Source: an uncultured Pseudomonadota bacterium (GTDB taxonomy: Bacteria > Pseudomonadota > Alphaproteobacteria > UBA9219). Taken from it: a DNA stretch of 50,506 bases. The notes under the pieces were generated by a model, which was not told the DNA's origin, did not search any database, and worked only from the letters and a program-made list of their open reading frames with translations. Shown piece by piece: positions 1-11,367 of the stretch; position 1 is the first letter of the stretch; every line of letters starts with the position of its first letter. Location of the stretch: the NCBI GenBank assembly GCA_903920205.1, contig CAIXLI010000108.1, positions 1 to 50,506 on the forward strand, in the 5' to 3' direction. The translations under genes were made by a program, and so were the position numbers.

Positions 1-608
1 AGATGCGTGGCAGGATTATCGACGGGAATGCGGGCATTTTCTGCGATGGAAACCAACAACATCGCAATAAAAGCCAAAATCACGGAGATACGCAAGCTGA
101 TCGCATGCGTCAAAAAGAAAGTGGCAATGTTCGGAAGCGATGTCGAATGAACCAACAAAGCCATCGTGAACGTCACCATCAACATCGCCGGTTCGGCCAG
201 CGCCGCAATCATCATTTCACGACTCGACCCGAGACCACCAAACGGCGTGCCGACATCCATGCCTGCCAAAGCGAGCACAAACCGCGCAGTTCCCAATAGC
301 GCAACCAAAGCAATCAGATCTGCTGTCGGCGACAACATCAATCCCGTTGTGAAGGTCGGCACAATGACCGCGCCAAGCCAGATCGCCGTGAAGATCAAAT
401 ACGGTGCGACCCGGAAAAGCCATGAAGCGTTGTGCGCCATAAGAACATCCTTGCGAAGCAAGCGCAAAACGTCCCGGTAAGGCTGAAATAGCGAGGGCCC
501 TCGCCTTCCGCACATTCTCGATTTAATCAGACGCACGAACCCCGTCAGCAACGGCGCCAAAGCAAGCGTAATCGTAAGTTGGAGAAGGGCTAAAACAAAG
601 TCTCTCAT
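1..608 (-). CDS. hyfC: Hydrogenase-4 component C / formate hydrogenlyase subunit 4-like (NuoH-like membrane subunit), truncated by the window start
   Basis: Manual minus-strand translation from ATG at 608: MRDFVLALLQLTITLALAPLLTGFVRLIKSRMCGRRGPSLFQPYRDVLRLLRKD...ENARIPVDNPATH. Typical HyfC/NuoH-like motifs. ATGA overlap with the hyfB stop. Not in the supplied ORF list because it is open at the edge. Confidence 0.85.
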   Translation of the reverse strand, partial: MRDFVLALLQLTITLALAPLLTGFVRLIKSRMCGRRGPSLFQPYRDVLRLLRKDVLMAHNASWLFRVAPYLIFTAIWLGAVIVPTFTTGLMLSPTADLIALVALLGTARFVLALAGMDVGTPFGGLGSSREMMIAALAEPAMLMVTFTMALLVHSTSLPNIATFFLTHAISLRISVILAFIAMLLVSIAENARIPVDNPATH

Positions 609-2650
609 TGGATCACCGCCACTAGAACGAGCAGCAGAACCAGAGCGCCAAACATTAAGCTCAGATAGCTGCGAATAGTTAAGAATTGAGTTGCGTCGCA
701 TTTTTCACTAAGGAAATTCATCCAGCGTACAACCGGTGCATAGAATTTTTCCCACAGATGGTCGCGCAGATGCACCTTAAACTGTGCCGCACGCAAATCC
801 CCGGGCTCAGGCATATTGATGCTTTCCTTGGCAGAGAAAAGAACTGTACCAAAAATACGGCGGATCGGCTGGGCAAAGCTTGACGCCGTGTATTGCGTGT
901 TCGTTTGCGCACATGGAAAACCGCAATCCCAAATATCGCCGCGACTTGCGCGGTTCGACGCAAATTGATGGATGCATAGAACAAGCACACTCGTCATAAA
1001 AGCAATCGCGCCCAAAATAATCAAGCCGCTATAGGAACTTCCATCGGCTTCCTGAGGACGCAACATCAGCCAATCCGAATGCTGCAACGGCGTCGTCACA
1101 TTCGGCAACAAAGCGGAGACAAGGGGACGCAGAAAATCGAGAACACCGGAAGGCAAAACGCCGATCACCGTGCAAAGCAAAGCTAAAACGCCCATAGAGA
1201 CCAGCATCGCTCCGCCGACTTCATGCGCATTTTCTGCTTCCGCCGAGCGCGCACGCCCCAAGAACACGACGCCGTATACCTTCACAAAGCAAACAGCCGT
1301 GAACGCCGCCGCCAAGGCCAACATCGCGCCTACAACAGGAAGCGAAAATTTGAGCAACCACTGAGGCAACACAATGCCGCTGAGAATGGATTGGAAGGTC
1401 AACCATTCGGAGATAAAGCCGTTGAAGGGAGGCAAAGCCGAAATAGACAAAGCGCCAATCAAAAAGATAAACGCCGTAATGGGCATTTTGTGGATCAACC
1501 CACCGAGCTTTTCCATTTCGCGCGTACCGGTCGATGTCAGAACGGAACCAGCGCCCAAGAAAAGAAGGCTTTTAAACAAGGAATGGTTTAGCACATGGAA
1601 CAACGCCGCCGTCAAAGCAAGCCCTGCCAGAACGGGAAGATGATTGCCGCTGAAGGCCAAGGCCAAGCCCAAGCCAATGACGATGATGCCAATGTTTTCA
1701 ACGGTATGATAAGCAAGAAGCCGCTTCAGATCATGCTGCATCAGAGCATATAGAACACCGATCAATGCCGTGATTCCGCCCAACAGCATAACAACGCCGC
1801 CCCACCACCATTGCGGAGCACCGACCAGATCAAACAGAATACGAACCATGCCATAGATCGCCACTTTGGTCATAACGCCGCTCATCAAGGCGGAAATATG
1901 GCTTGGCGCGGCAGGATGCGCAAGGGGAAGCCATGCGTGCAAGGGAACCACGCCCGCTTTGGCACCAGCGCCAAACAGGGTCAGGAAAAGGACGCCAGAC
2001 GCCAAAAGCGGGGAAAGGCTGTGAGCGCGGATAGAATCGAACCCGTAATCTCCGGCAACGCCCGCCAGCAAACCAAAAGCGAGGCAAAGCGCAAAAGTCC
2101 CGATGCAGGCCATAATCATGTAAACATAGGCAGCGTGCTGTGTGCCCTTTTCCTTATGAGTCGATAGGACAAGCAACCACGAAGCCAAAGACATAACTTC
2201 CCAAGCCACCAAGAACATAAACGCGTCGTCCGCAACCGTAACGAGGCTCATTCCGGCGATAAACAAGGGATAAAATGGCAGAACGCGCATCGGTTCCTTC
2301 TCGTGATGCCCATACTGCCAGCCGTACAGGCTGGAAACGGCACCGAGCAGATTGACGATAAGCAGGAAAAAAGCCGAAAGAAGATCGAGGCGGAAATGCG
2401 CGTTCAGCCAAGGAAGTCCAATCGGCAAGGAATAGGAGGAGGCTTCCGCTTCGGCACCCAGGAAAAGATGCCGCGCCGCGATGGCGGCTGTGACTGCTGT
2501 AATCAGGAGCGTAAGGCCATAAATCAGACCATTGGCAAAACGGCTGCGTCCCGCAAAAAGGGCGAGGACACTCGTACCGAACAAGGCAGCGACGCACCAG
2601 AGAATGATCTCCATTGGCATCGTTGGATTCGTCAACAGATCCAGATTCAC
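605..2650 (-). CDS. hyfB: Hydrogenase-4 component B-like proton-translocating antiporter-type subunit (NuoL/MrpA family)
   Basis: 681 aa multi-TM ORF with antiporter-type motifs (GAGAKAGVVPLHAWLPLAHPAAPSHISALMSGVMTKVAIYGMVR); followed by a HyfC-like ORF. Confidence 0.85.
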   Translation of the reverse strand: MNLDLLTNPTMPMEIILWCVAALFGTSVLALFAGRSRFANGLIYGLTLLITAVTAAIAARHLFLGAEAEASSYSLPIGLPWLNAHFRLDLLSAFFLLIVNLLGAVSSLYGWQYGHHEKEPMRVLPFYPLFIAGMSLVTVADDAFMFLVAWEVMSLASWLLVLSTHKEKGTQHAAYVYMIMACIGTFALCLAFGLLAGVAGDYGFDSIRAHSLSPLLASGVLFLTLFGAGAKAGVVPLHAWLPLAHPAAPSHISALMSGVMTKVAIYGMVRILFDLVGAPQWWWGGVVMLLGGITALIGVLYALMQHDLKRLLAYHTVENIGIIVIGLGLALAFSGNHLPVLAGLALTAALFHVLNHSLFKSLLFLGAGSVLTSTGTREMEKLGGLIHKMPITAFIFLIGALSISALPPFNGFISEWLTFQSILSGIVLPQWLLKFSLPVVGAMLALAAAFTAVCFVKVYGVVFLGRARSAEAENAHEVGGAMLVSMGVLALLCTVIGVLPSGVLDFLRPLVSALLPNVTTPLQHSDWLMLRPQEADGSSYSGLIILGAIAFMTSVLVLCIHQFASNRASRGDIWDCGFPCAQTNTQYTASSFAQPIRRIFGTVLFSAKESINMPEPGDLRAAQFKVHLRDHLWEKFYAPVVRWMNFLSEKCDATQFLTIRSYLSLMFGALVLLLVLVAVIQ

Positions 2651-2899
2651 GTTGAACTCTCTTACAAAAGGCTGACCGTCTTTTTAAGGACCAGGCGAGT
2701 CGGCTGAAGTTATATTTCAAGTAGCGGCGAGATAGTATAGAACCGGGGAGATTTCAAGAGGATTCTGAGAAGAATCTTATCCTCTTCTCTATTTTATAAA
2801 CCGTTGTCATTCCGCAACATTCTTACCTCTTATCTTTCTCGCGCCAAGACTGTATCACGGGCGATAAAATGTTCAATATTAGCGAAGAAAAACGGGTCT

Positions 2900-3214
2900 T
2901 CAGGTGTTTTCTGCAACCCATTTTAGGTAGGATTCGTTTCCTGCTACAATTGGCGTAGCGACGATGCAGGGACATTCATAGGAATGAATGTCTTTGACCC
3001 GTTTCTGTAACGCGTCGAATTTCTCCATCGTTGTTTTGGCGATGATCGCGCATTCTTCCGCCTGCTCGACTTTGCCTTGCCACCTGTAAACAGACTGAGC
3101 ATGGAGCAAAATCGTGGCACAAGCCGCCAAACGTTCTTCGACAAGCACTTGCGCAATCGTCGAGGCTTCTTCTTGCGAAGCTGCGGTGATGAAGATGGAG
3201 AGAAACGCGCTCAT
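2900..3214 (-). CDS. cutA: Divalent-cation tolerance protein CutA
   Basis: MSAFLSIFITAASQEEASTIAQVLVEERLAACATILLHAQSVYRWQGKVEQAEECAIIAKT matches the CutA family. Start reassigned to 3214, overlapping the fabD stop by ATGA. Confidence 0.9.
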   Translation of the reverse strand: MSAFLSIFITAASQEEASTIAQVLVEERLAACATILLHAQSVYRWQGKVEQAEECAIIAKTTMEKFDALQKRVKDIHSYECPCIVATPIVAGNESYLKWVAENT

Positions 3215-4155
3215 CCTACAGTTTTCAAAAAGGCGTCGATATCTTCTGGCGTCGACAGGGATTGCGCAGCAATTTCTTTGTCGATGCGCTTGGTCATGCC
3301 CGACAAAACGGCTCCTGCACCACATTCGAGAAGATTCGTGACGCCTTGTTGCTTCATATACAAAACGGATTCGCGCCACCGGACAGAGGCCGTAACTTGT
3401 TCAACCAACAAATCGCGCAAGGCATTCGGATCACTGACGGCTTGCGCGGTGACGTTGGCGATGACGGGAACGGCGGGGGTCTTAAATTCAACCTCCGCCA
3501 AGGCGTGGCGCATAACGTCAGCGGCGGGTTTCATCAAGGAACAATGGAACGGCGCACTAACGGGCAATTTAACGCTGCGTTTGAATCCGCGCTCGGCGGC
3601 AATGGCAATAGCGCGGTCGACAGCGGCAATATGACCGCTAATAACAACCTGCCCGGGCGCATTATCGTTCGCCGCCGCGCAGACTTCGCCTTGAGCCGCA
3701 TCTGCTGCGATTGTCTGCGCCGTCGGCAGATCGACTCCTATCAAAGCAGCCATCGCGCCGATGCCAACAGGAACCGCTTGCTGCATTGCCTGACCGCGTT
3801 TTTTCAAAAGCCGCGCTGTATCGGCAAGTGTAAGACTCCCTGCAGCACACAGGGCCGAATATTCGCCAAGGCTATGCCCCGCGACAAATTGTGCCGCTTG
3901 AGGAAGACGGAAATTTCCTTGTTTATCCAGTACGCGCATAACAGCCAGACTGACCGCCATCAAAGCCGGTTGCGCGTTTTCGGTCAGCTTCAGATCGTCG
4001 GGCGAACCTTCGAACATCAGTTTGCTGAGATTCTGGCTCAAAGCCGCATCGACTTCCTCGAAAACATCCCGCGCTTCTGCAAAAGCGGCAGCAAGGCCCT
4101 GCCCCATGCCGATGGATTGACTGCCTTGACCAGGGAAAATTATGGCGCGTGTCAT
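3211..4155 (-). CDS. fabD: Malonyl CoA-acyl carrier protein transacylase
   Basis: IFPGQGSQSIGMG at the N terminus and the GHSLGEYSAL active-site motif. Confidence 0.95.
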   Translation of the reverse strand: MTRAIIFPGQGSQSIGMGQGLAAAFAEARDVFEEVDAALSQNLSKLMFEGSPDDLKLTENAQPALMAVSLAVMRVLDKQGNFRLPQAAQFVAGHSLGEYSALCAAGSLTLADTARLLKKRGQAMQQAVPVGIGAMAALIGVDLPTAQTIAADAAQGEVCAAANDNAPGQVVISGHIAAVDRAIAIAAERGFKRSVKLPVSAPFHCSLMKPAADVMRHALAEVEFKTPAVPVIANVTAQAVSDPNALRDLLVEQVTASVRWRESVLYMKQQGVTNLLECGAGAVLSGMTKRIDKEIAAQSLSTPEDIDAFLKTVG

Positions 4156-4302
4156 AGGGATGCTCCTGAGCTTTGAATGGAAAGGACTATAAACGCACTT
4201 GTCAAAAGCAAGTCAAGCGGGTCTATTATAAGGCTTAGCGGAACCAATGTTCTTTTTACAGTGGCTCTAGCGGACACTTCTCCTTCCAGCAGAAAAAACG
4301 AT

Positions 4303-5679
4303 ATGACTGAAATTATCACTTCGATCAATCCGGCAACGAACGAGTATTTGGGCGAAGTGCCCGTCTCGACGCCTCAGGATATTCAGGACGCAGTGCAGTC
4401 AGCGCGCACGGCGCAGCCTGCATGGCAGGCCATGGGGCTTGAAAAGCGCGTTGTCTTTTTGCGCAAACTTCTCGAACAGATCAAAAACAACAGAAAGACC
4501 CTGTCCGAAATTTCTAGCCGCGAAATGGGGCGTCCGATTACCTCCTGCGAAGCACTTATGAATGTTTCGATTGATCGGTTTGCATGGAACCTCGATCATG
4601 CGGCGGAATGCCTAAAGAGCGAAATAACGTACGAAGATGAAACCACGATCAACGAAGTCGTGTACGAGCCTCGCGGCGTAGTGGCGTCCATCATGGCGTG
4701 GAATTTTCCTATTGGTAACTTTGTGTTCAACGTCAGTCAGGCTTTGATTGCGGGAAACACGGTCGTCGCCAAGTATTCAGAAGAAATCCCCCTTTTTTCC
4801 AAGCATCTTGATGAAATATGCAAGGGGGCAAATTTGCCGGAAGGTGTGCTGAGTTTTGTGTATGGAGACGGTAAAGTCGGGAGCCTGCTGACAGATCAGG
4901 ATATTGACATGATCTGTTTCACAGGCAGCTCGCAGACGGGGCAGCTTTTGCATGAGAAGGCTGCCCGCAAAGGCATTCACATTTTGATGGAACTTGGCGG
5001 CTCCAGCCCGGGCATTGTGTTTGCCGACGCTAATCTGGACAAAATTTTGCCGACAATTTTTGCCTTGCGTTATGGCAACAGCGGACAGGTTTGCAGCGCG
5101 ATCAAACGGCTTATCGTGCACTCTTCCTTGTTTGAAACATGCCTTTCGAGGCTTGCAAAAATCGCCGCTGGTTGGAAATTGGGGGATCCTTTGTCTTCTG
5201 ATGTGGCGATGGGACCTCTGGTTGCGGAGCGACAAGTCACTCGCCTCGAAACACAGGTTAAAGATGCCGTGGCAAAGGGGGCAAAAATCATCTGCGGCGG
5301 GAAAAGGCCTGAAGGTCTACATGGCGCGTATTACGAACCGACGATCTTGACGGGCATCACCAAAGACATGCTGGTCTGGACGGAAGAAGTTTTTGGGCCG
5401 GTACTTCCCATCATTACGTTCGAGACCTATGAGGAAGCCATCGCCATGGCGAACGATACGGTTTACGGATTATCTGGCTATGTTTTTACGGAAGACAAGG
5501 CGCTTGCTCTTCGTGCTACGAGCGAGATCAAGGCGGGATGCGTACGCGCTAACAATGTAGACTACTTCAAAATTCCAAGCCCCTTTGGCGGATACAAGCG
5601 TTCAGGAATTGGGCGAGAGAACGGTCGGTGGGGATTTCACGATGTCTGTCAGGTGAAAGTTATCGCACGAGAGAAATAA
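4303..5679 (+). CDS. NAD(P)-dependent aldehyde dehydrogenase (succinate-semialdehyde dehydrogenase-like)
   Basis: ALDH motifs MELGGSSPGIVF and GNSGQVCSA. Start reassigned to the internal ATG (MTEIITSINPATNEYLGEVP). Confidence 0.88.
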   Translation: MTEIITSINPATNEYLGEVPVSTPQDIQDAVQSARTAQPAWQAMGLEKRVVFLRKLLEQIKNNRKTLSEISSREMGRPITSCEALMNVSIDRFAWNLDHAAECLKSEITYEDETTINEVVYEPRGVVASIMAWNFPIGNFVFNVSQALIAGNTVVAKYSEEIPLFSKHLDEICKGANLPEGVLSFVYGDGKVGSLLTDQDIDMICFTGSSQTGQLLHEKAARKGIHILMELGGSSPGIVFADANLDKILPTIFALRYGNSGQVCSAIKRLIVHSSLFETCLSRLAKIAAGWKLGDPLSSDVAMGPLVAERQVTRLETQVKDAVAKGAKIICGGKRPEGLHGAYYEPTILTGITKDMLVWTEEVFGPVLPIITFETYEEAIAMANDTVYGLSGYVFTEDKALALRATSEIKAGCVRANNVDYFKIPSPFGGYKRSGIGRENGRWGFHDVCQVKVIAREK

Positions 5680-5751
5680 GGCTAGAAGAGCCTCTCGACG
5701 AAGAATGATACAAGTTTTTAATCCAAATGATGCCCTCTAAGGAAATCCTTT

Positions 5752-7206
5752 ATGTCCGATCTTGCTTCTCGCCTTGACCAGTTTATCGACCGGCACGTTT
5801 TGTGTGTCGGGGATGTAATGCTTGATCGTTATGTTTATGGACAGGTTGAGCGCATATCGCCCGAAGCCCCCATTCCCGTGCTTCAAACGCAGCGTGAAAC
5901 GGCGACGTTGGGCGGCGCAGGGAATGTCGTGCGGAATATCTCGGCTTTGGGCGGTAAGGTCTATGTTATTGGCGTAACGGGACAGGATCAGACAGGCAAC
6001 GATGTCACTGCCGCGTTTCAGGCTTTGCCCAACGTTACGGCTCATCTCTTGCCAGACCCGTCGCGCCCGACGACTCAGAAGACGCGCTATGTCGCGGGGG
6101 GACAGCAATTGCTTCGCGCCGATTACGAAAGCGCCAAGCCCGTCGCGCCCGCGCTCGAAGAACGACTAATTGCGCAAATTGCAAACACAATACGCAACGT
6201 CAAGGCCGTTATTCTGTCCGATTACGCCAAGGGCGTTTTGACCCCTGCCCTGATCGCCGAAACGATTCTTCTTGCGCGAGAATCCGGCACGATCATCATC
6301 GTTGATCCCAAGGGCCGCGATTTCAGCCGTTATGCCCATGCTTCATACTTGACGCCTAACCGCAAGGAATTGTCGGAAGCTATTGGCAAGCCTATCACCA
6401 GCGTGGCGGAAGCAGACGAGGCCGCCCGTACTCTTATGCGCGATCTGCATATCGACTCTATCCTCGTCAAGCTGGGCGCGGACGGTGTTTGTCTTGTACG
6501 CAAAGATCATCCCGCATTGCATCTGCACACCCAAGCGCGTGAGGTTTTTGACGTTTCCGGAGCTGGCGATACCGTTGCAGCTACATTGGCTTTAGCGCTG
6601 GCAAGTGGGTTTCATTCCGCCGAGGCGGCGGAACTCGCCAATATCGCGGGGTCTATCGTCGTCGGCAAAGTCGGCACCGCATCAGTCACACGCGACGAAA
6701 TCGCTCATGCTTTGATGCAGGGCGAAGCGCGACTCGCCGAAGATAAAGTAGTCGGCATTGCCTCGGCCTCGGACATCGCAGAACGCTGGCGCAAAATGGG
6801 GTTGAAAGTCGGCTTTACCAACGGTTGTTTTGATTTACTGCATCCCGGGCATGTCGCGCTTTTGCGCCAAGCGCGGAACGCATGCGATAAATTGGTCGTC
6901 GGGTTGAACAGCGACGCGTCGGTCAAACGCTTGAAAGGTGAAACGCGTCCTGTGCAGAACGAAGCGGCACGGAGCGCGGTTCTTGCCTCTTTGTCCGATG
7001 TCGATCAGGTCGTAATTTTCAACGAAGACACGCCGTATGAGCTTATCAAAGCTCTGCGCCCCGATGTGCTGGTCAAGGGCGCAGATTACACGGTCGACAA
7101 GATTGTCGGCGCCGACCTTGTGCAAGGCTGGGGCGGCAGCGTCGTTCTGGCGCAACTCGTCGAAGGTCAAAGTACGACGGGGACGATTTCGAGGATGACG
7201 AGGTAA
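5752..7206 (+). CDS. hldE: Bifunctional heptose-7-phosphate kinase / heptose-1-phosphate adenylyltransferase
   Basis: PfkB-type kinase domain (VSGAGDTVAATLALAL) fused to a nucleotidyltransferase domain (GFTNGCFDLLHPGHVALL). Confidence 0.95.
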   Translation: MSDLASRLDQFIDRHVLCVGDVMLDRYVYGQVERISPEAPIPVLQTQRETATLGGAGNVVRNISALGGKVYVIGVTGQDQTGNDVTAAFQALPNVTAHLLPDPSRPTTQKTRYVAGGQQLLRADYESAKPVAPALEERLIAQIANTIRNVKAVILSDYAKGVLTPALIAETILLARESGTIIIVDPKGRDFSRYAHASYLTPNRKELSEAIGKPITSVAEADEAARTLMRDLHIDSILVKLGADGVCLVRKDHPALHLHTQAREVFDVSGAGDTVAATLALALASGFHSAEAAELANIAGSIVVGKVGTASVTRDEIAHALMQGEARLAEDKVVGIASASDIAERWRKMGLKVGFTNGCFDLLHPGHVALLRQARNACDKLVVGLNSDASVKRLKGETRPVQNEAARSAVLASLSDVDQVVIFNEDTPYELIKALRPDVLVKGADYTVDKIVGADLVQGWGGSVVLAQLVEGQSTTGTISRMTR

Positions 7207-7235
7207 GCCAACGAATTTATTGATGCCTTAGGGAG

Positions 7236-7262
7236 AAGCCACGTCGCCTTCGCGGCTTTTTA
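7236..7262 (+). terminator. Putative rho-independent terminator downstream of hldE
   Basis: AAGCCACG-TCGCCTT-CGCGGCTT stem (one mismatch) followed by TTTAT, 30 bp after the hldE stop. Confidence 0.5.
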
Positions 7263-7358
7263 TCCCAATGCCGTTCCTGCCATAGGCGGCAGGATAAAAA
7301 TATATCACCTTCTTTTCGATAGCTTTTTGCGCAGAGCATAAACGTCACGACGACACAT

Positions 7359-7616
7359 CTACTTTACTTTTCGCTCCAACCATATTCGCTTGGCCTCTGG
7401 CAACGTCAGAGTCGAAAGCAGATAGCCCATCACAGGCACAAATGCATGTTTCCACGAACCTTCATGCCCAAGGATGAAAAGCAAGACTATCGCGCAAAGA
7501 TACGTAATGCCCGCGATCAGACCGCGCCTTATCCAGCTTGTTTCCCACGCCTTGTCGAATTCGACTCGCGCATTACGCCTTTCGACGGCTTTAAGGCGTT
7601 CTTCAATGTTTGGCAT
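7359..7616 (-). CDS. Small conserved membrane protein, function unknown
   Basis: 85 aa from internal ATG: MPNIEERLKAVERRNARVEFDKAWETSWIRRGLIAGITYLCAIVLLFILGHEGSWKHAFVPVMGYLLSTLTLPEAKRIWLERKVK. Coiled N-terminus and two hydrophobic segments. Confidence 0.6.
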   Translation of the reverse strand: MPNIEERLKAVERRNARVEFDKAWETSWIRRGLIAGITYLCAIVLLFILGHEGSWKHAFVPVMGYLLSTLTLPEAKRIWLERKVK

Positions 7617-7651
7617 GATGCATCCCCATCCACCGATAAGCGCAACTTTTT

Positions 7652-8065
7652 TTACCGCCCAGCAAGCCCCAACGTCTTCCGATATATTACAGACGCTGCA
7701 TTTCTTGGATGAAACCCTTGTTTTCTTACGCCGTCTTGTGGACGGGCGACGATGTGACAAAGTATAGCATTCAAAACGAAAACCGCAGCCATAGCAGGAT
7801 TGAGACGTATAAAATCGCTGCCGTCGTCGGCGCATAAATACTCGTCCCCATCGCATCCTGTCTCGTGCTTATGAGAAGAGGAAGAAAACCTTTTTCCCTC
7901 AATGTGAGAGACAACACCCCACCCTTCGGAACGAAGCGTTTGAACCACGCCCTCGGGCGTCATGACGTCAACAAGTGGGGCCCCCGGAGCAACCGATTGC
8001 CCTTCATCGACGTAGCGCCTGACAACCCAGACGTACTCTTCAGATACGCAAACAGCATAAGTCAT
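7652..8065 (-). CDS. Hypothetical protein with a possible biotinyl/lipoyl-like N-terminal segment
   Basis: MTYAVCVSEEYVWVVRRYVDEGQSVAPGAPLVDVMTPEGVVQTLRSEGWGVVSHIEGKRF resembles the barrel-sandwich-hybrid pattern. No clear ribosome-binding site. Confidence 0.35.
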   Translation of the reverse strand: MTYAVCVSEEYVWVVRRYVDEGQSVAPGAPLVDVMTPEGVVQTLRSEGWGVVSHIEGKRFSSSSHKHETGCDGDEYLCADDGSDFIRLNPAMAAVFVLNAILCHIVARPQDGVRKQGFHPRNAASVIYRKTLGLAGR

Positions 8066-8074
8066 TTATTGTAC

Positions 8075-8159
8075 CAGAATTCTGTCCGTCACGGGAACGC
8101 GCCTAATTCGGCGCGAACAGGAAACGGTTATTGACTCGTATTCTGGTAGAAACCAGAAT
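8075..8159. promoter_or_regulatory. Cluster of inverted repeats in the ftsB-downstream intergenic region
   Basis: CAGAATTCTG (8075-8084), CGCGCC-taattc-GGCGCG (8098-8115), ATTCTGGT-agaa-ACCAGAAT (8140-8159). ACCAGAAT also occurs at 8073-8080. Confidence 0.4.
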
Positions 8160-8248
8160 GTTCTGTTCCACTATAACGTAATGTTCTTCTTTTCAAGTAT
8201 TCTTTTATATCAGCGCGTTATTGCTGCATCGCACAATGGGCGCTGAGC

Positions 8249-8572
8249 TTATTTCGGAGCTGAAACATTTTTCTCCGGCGGGGATAAAATAACGATTTCA
8301 TTGGGTTTGGAGTAATTCAAAGTTTTGCGCGACTCTTCATCCAGCAAATCGGGGTCAAGGCTTTCAGGGCGCATCAGGTGGACGCGATGATCGAGCGCAT
8401 CGTGTTCCTGCTTCAGCTTTGCCAATGTTTCCTTCGCGGCATCGACTTCGTTTTGCAAATGCATTTGCGCGACCCAGCCGCGCTCGCCCTCGACCGTGTG
8501 ATAAAGAAAATAGCCGACAATGCACGCGCCAATGACCGACGCGATCATCTGCCATGTGCGCTTGGGAAGCAT
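8249..8572 (-). CDS. ftsB: Septum formation initiator family protein (FtsB/DivIC)
   Basis: Single N-terminal TM plus coiled coil (EVDAAKETLAKLKQEHDALDHRVHLMRPESLDPDLLDEESRKTLNYSKPNEIVIL). Directly downstream of eno, a known alphaproteobacterial arrangement. Confidence 0.85.
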   Translation of the reverse strand: MLPKRTWQMIASVIGACIVGYFLYHTVEGERGWVAQMHLQNEVDAAKETLAKLKQEHDALDHRVHLMRPESLDPDLLDEESRKTLNYSKPNEIVILSPPEKNVSAPK

Positions 8573-8573
8573 C

Positions 8574-9869
<1,296 letters not shown>

Positions 9870-10028
9870 TTAAAAAGACAGGAAAACACAGGATGCAAAG
9901 GAACACAAGAAGAGGGTTGTCCACCTCACATTTTAGCCAAGCGACGCCCCCCCCTTCCCTATAGCAGAGAAAGAAACCCCATATTTTTTGACAAGAAAAT
10001 CTCGCTTTTGCCTGAAAACAAAGAAGCC

Positions 10029-11303
10029 TTACGCCTTAGCCACCGCAGCCGCTAGCGCCGAGCCTTTGTCGCCGTGGACATAGATCGGTTTGGCTTTGCC
10101 CTCGACGACTTCTTGGTTGATGACGACCTTTTCGATGTCGGTTGAGCCGGGGAGTTCGTACATCGAGTCGAGCAAAACGCTTTCCATGATCGAACGCAAT
10201 CCGCGTGCGCCGGTTTTACGGGCGATGGCTTTGTTGGCAATGGCCTTAAGAGCGCTGTCGTCGACTTCCAGCTTAATGTCTTCCATCTCAAACAACCGCT
10301 GGAACTGCTTAACAAGGGCGTTTTTCGGCGAGGTCAGGATGTCGATCAGCGCGGATTCGTCCAAATCGGTCAGCGTCGCAATAACGGGCAGACGACCGAT
10401 GAATTCGGGAATCAAACCGAATTTCAGCAAATCTTCCGGTTCCGTTTCGCGCAGGATTTCTCCCGTGCGCCGTTCTTCAGGCCCGCGCACATCCGCGCCA
10501 AAGCCTATCGAGCTGCCGCGTCCCCGCGCCGAGATGATCTTGTCGAGTCCGGAAAACGCGCCGCCGCAGATGAACAGGATGTTGGTGGTATCAACTTGCA
10601 AAAACTCCTGCTGCGGATGCTTGCGCCCGCCTTGCGGAGGAACGGAAGCCACTGTGCCTTCCATCAATTTCAGCAAAGCCTGCTGCACGCCTTCGCCCGA
10701 CACGTCACGGGTGATCGAGGGGTTGTCGGACTTGCGGCTTATTTTGTCGATTTCGTCGATATAGACGATGCCGCGCTGGGCGCGTTCGACGTTGTAATCG
10801 GCGGCTTGCAGCAATTTCAGGATGATGTTTTCAACGTCTTCGCCGACATAACCGGCTTCGGTCAGGGTCGTCGCGTCCGCCATCGTAAAGGGAACGTCAA
10901 TGATCCGAGCCAACGTTTGCGCCAGAAGCGTTTTACCGCAACCAGTCGGCCCCACCAGCAGGATGTTCGACTTTGCCAATTCGACATCCGAATTGCGTGC
11001 GCCATGCGCCAGACGTTTATAATGGTTATGCACCGCGACCGACAGAACGCGTTTGGCGTGGCTTTGACCGATCACATAGTCGTCGAGAATCCCCATAATG
11101 TCCTTGGGCGACGGGACGCCTTCCTTGGACTTGGAAAGCGTCGTCTTGCTTTCCTCGCGGATGATGTCCATGCACAGCTCGACGCATTCGTCGCAGATGA
11201 ACACGGTGGGACCCGCGATCAGCTTACGAACCTCGTGCTGGCTTTTGCCGCAGAAGGAGCAATAAAGCGTGTTTTTGGAATCTGTGCTTGTTGGCTTGGT
11301 CAT
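10029..11303 (-). CDS. clpX: ATP-dependent Clp protease ATP-binding subunit ClpX
   Basis: Zinc finger [18 protein letters not shown] and Walker [19 protein letters not shown]-like loop region present. Confidence 0.98.
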   Translation of the reverse strand: MTKPTSTDSKNTLYCSFCGKSQHEVRKLIAGPTVFICDECVELCMDIIREESKTTLSKSKEGVPSPKDIMGILDDYVIGQSHAKRVLSVAVHNHYKRLAHGARNSDVELAKSNILLVGPTGCGKTLLAQTLARIIDVPFTMADATTLTEAGYVGEDVENIILKLLQAADYNVERAQRGIVYIDEIDKISRKSDNPSITRDVSGEGVQQALLKLMEGTVASVPPQGGRKHPQQEFLQVDTTNILFICGGAFSGLDKIISARGRGSSIGFGADVRGPEERRTGEILRETEPEDLLKFGLIPEFIGRLPVIATLTDLDESALIDILTSPKNALVKQFQRLFEMEDIKLEVDDSALKAIANKAIARKTGARGLRSIMESVLLDSMYELPGSTDIEKVVINQEVVEGKAKPIYVHGDKGSALAAAVAKA

Positions 11304-11367
11304 GGAACTCTCTTGATCGTGACGGCAACTGTGGGAAACACTTTAGGAAGCATTCGTTACTGTAGTC

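Noticed and set aside
3262-4176. 304-aa plus-strand ORF
   Set aside because: Antisense shadow of fabD, which has clear catalytic motifs.
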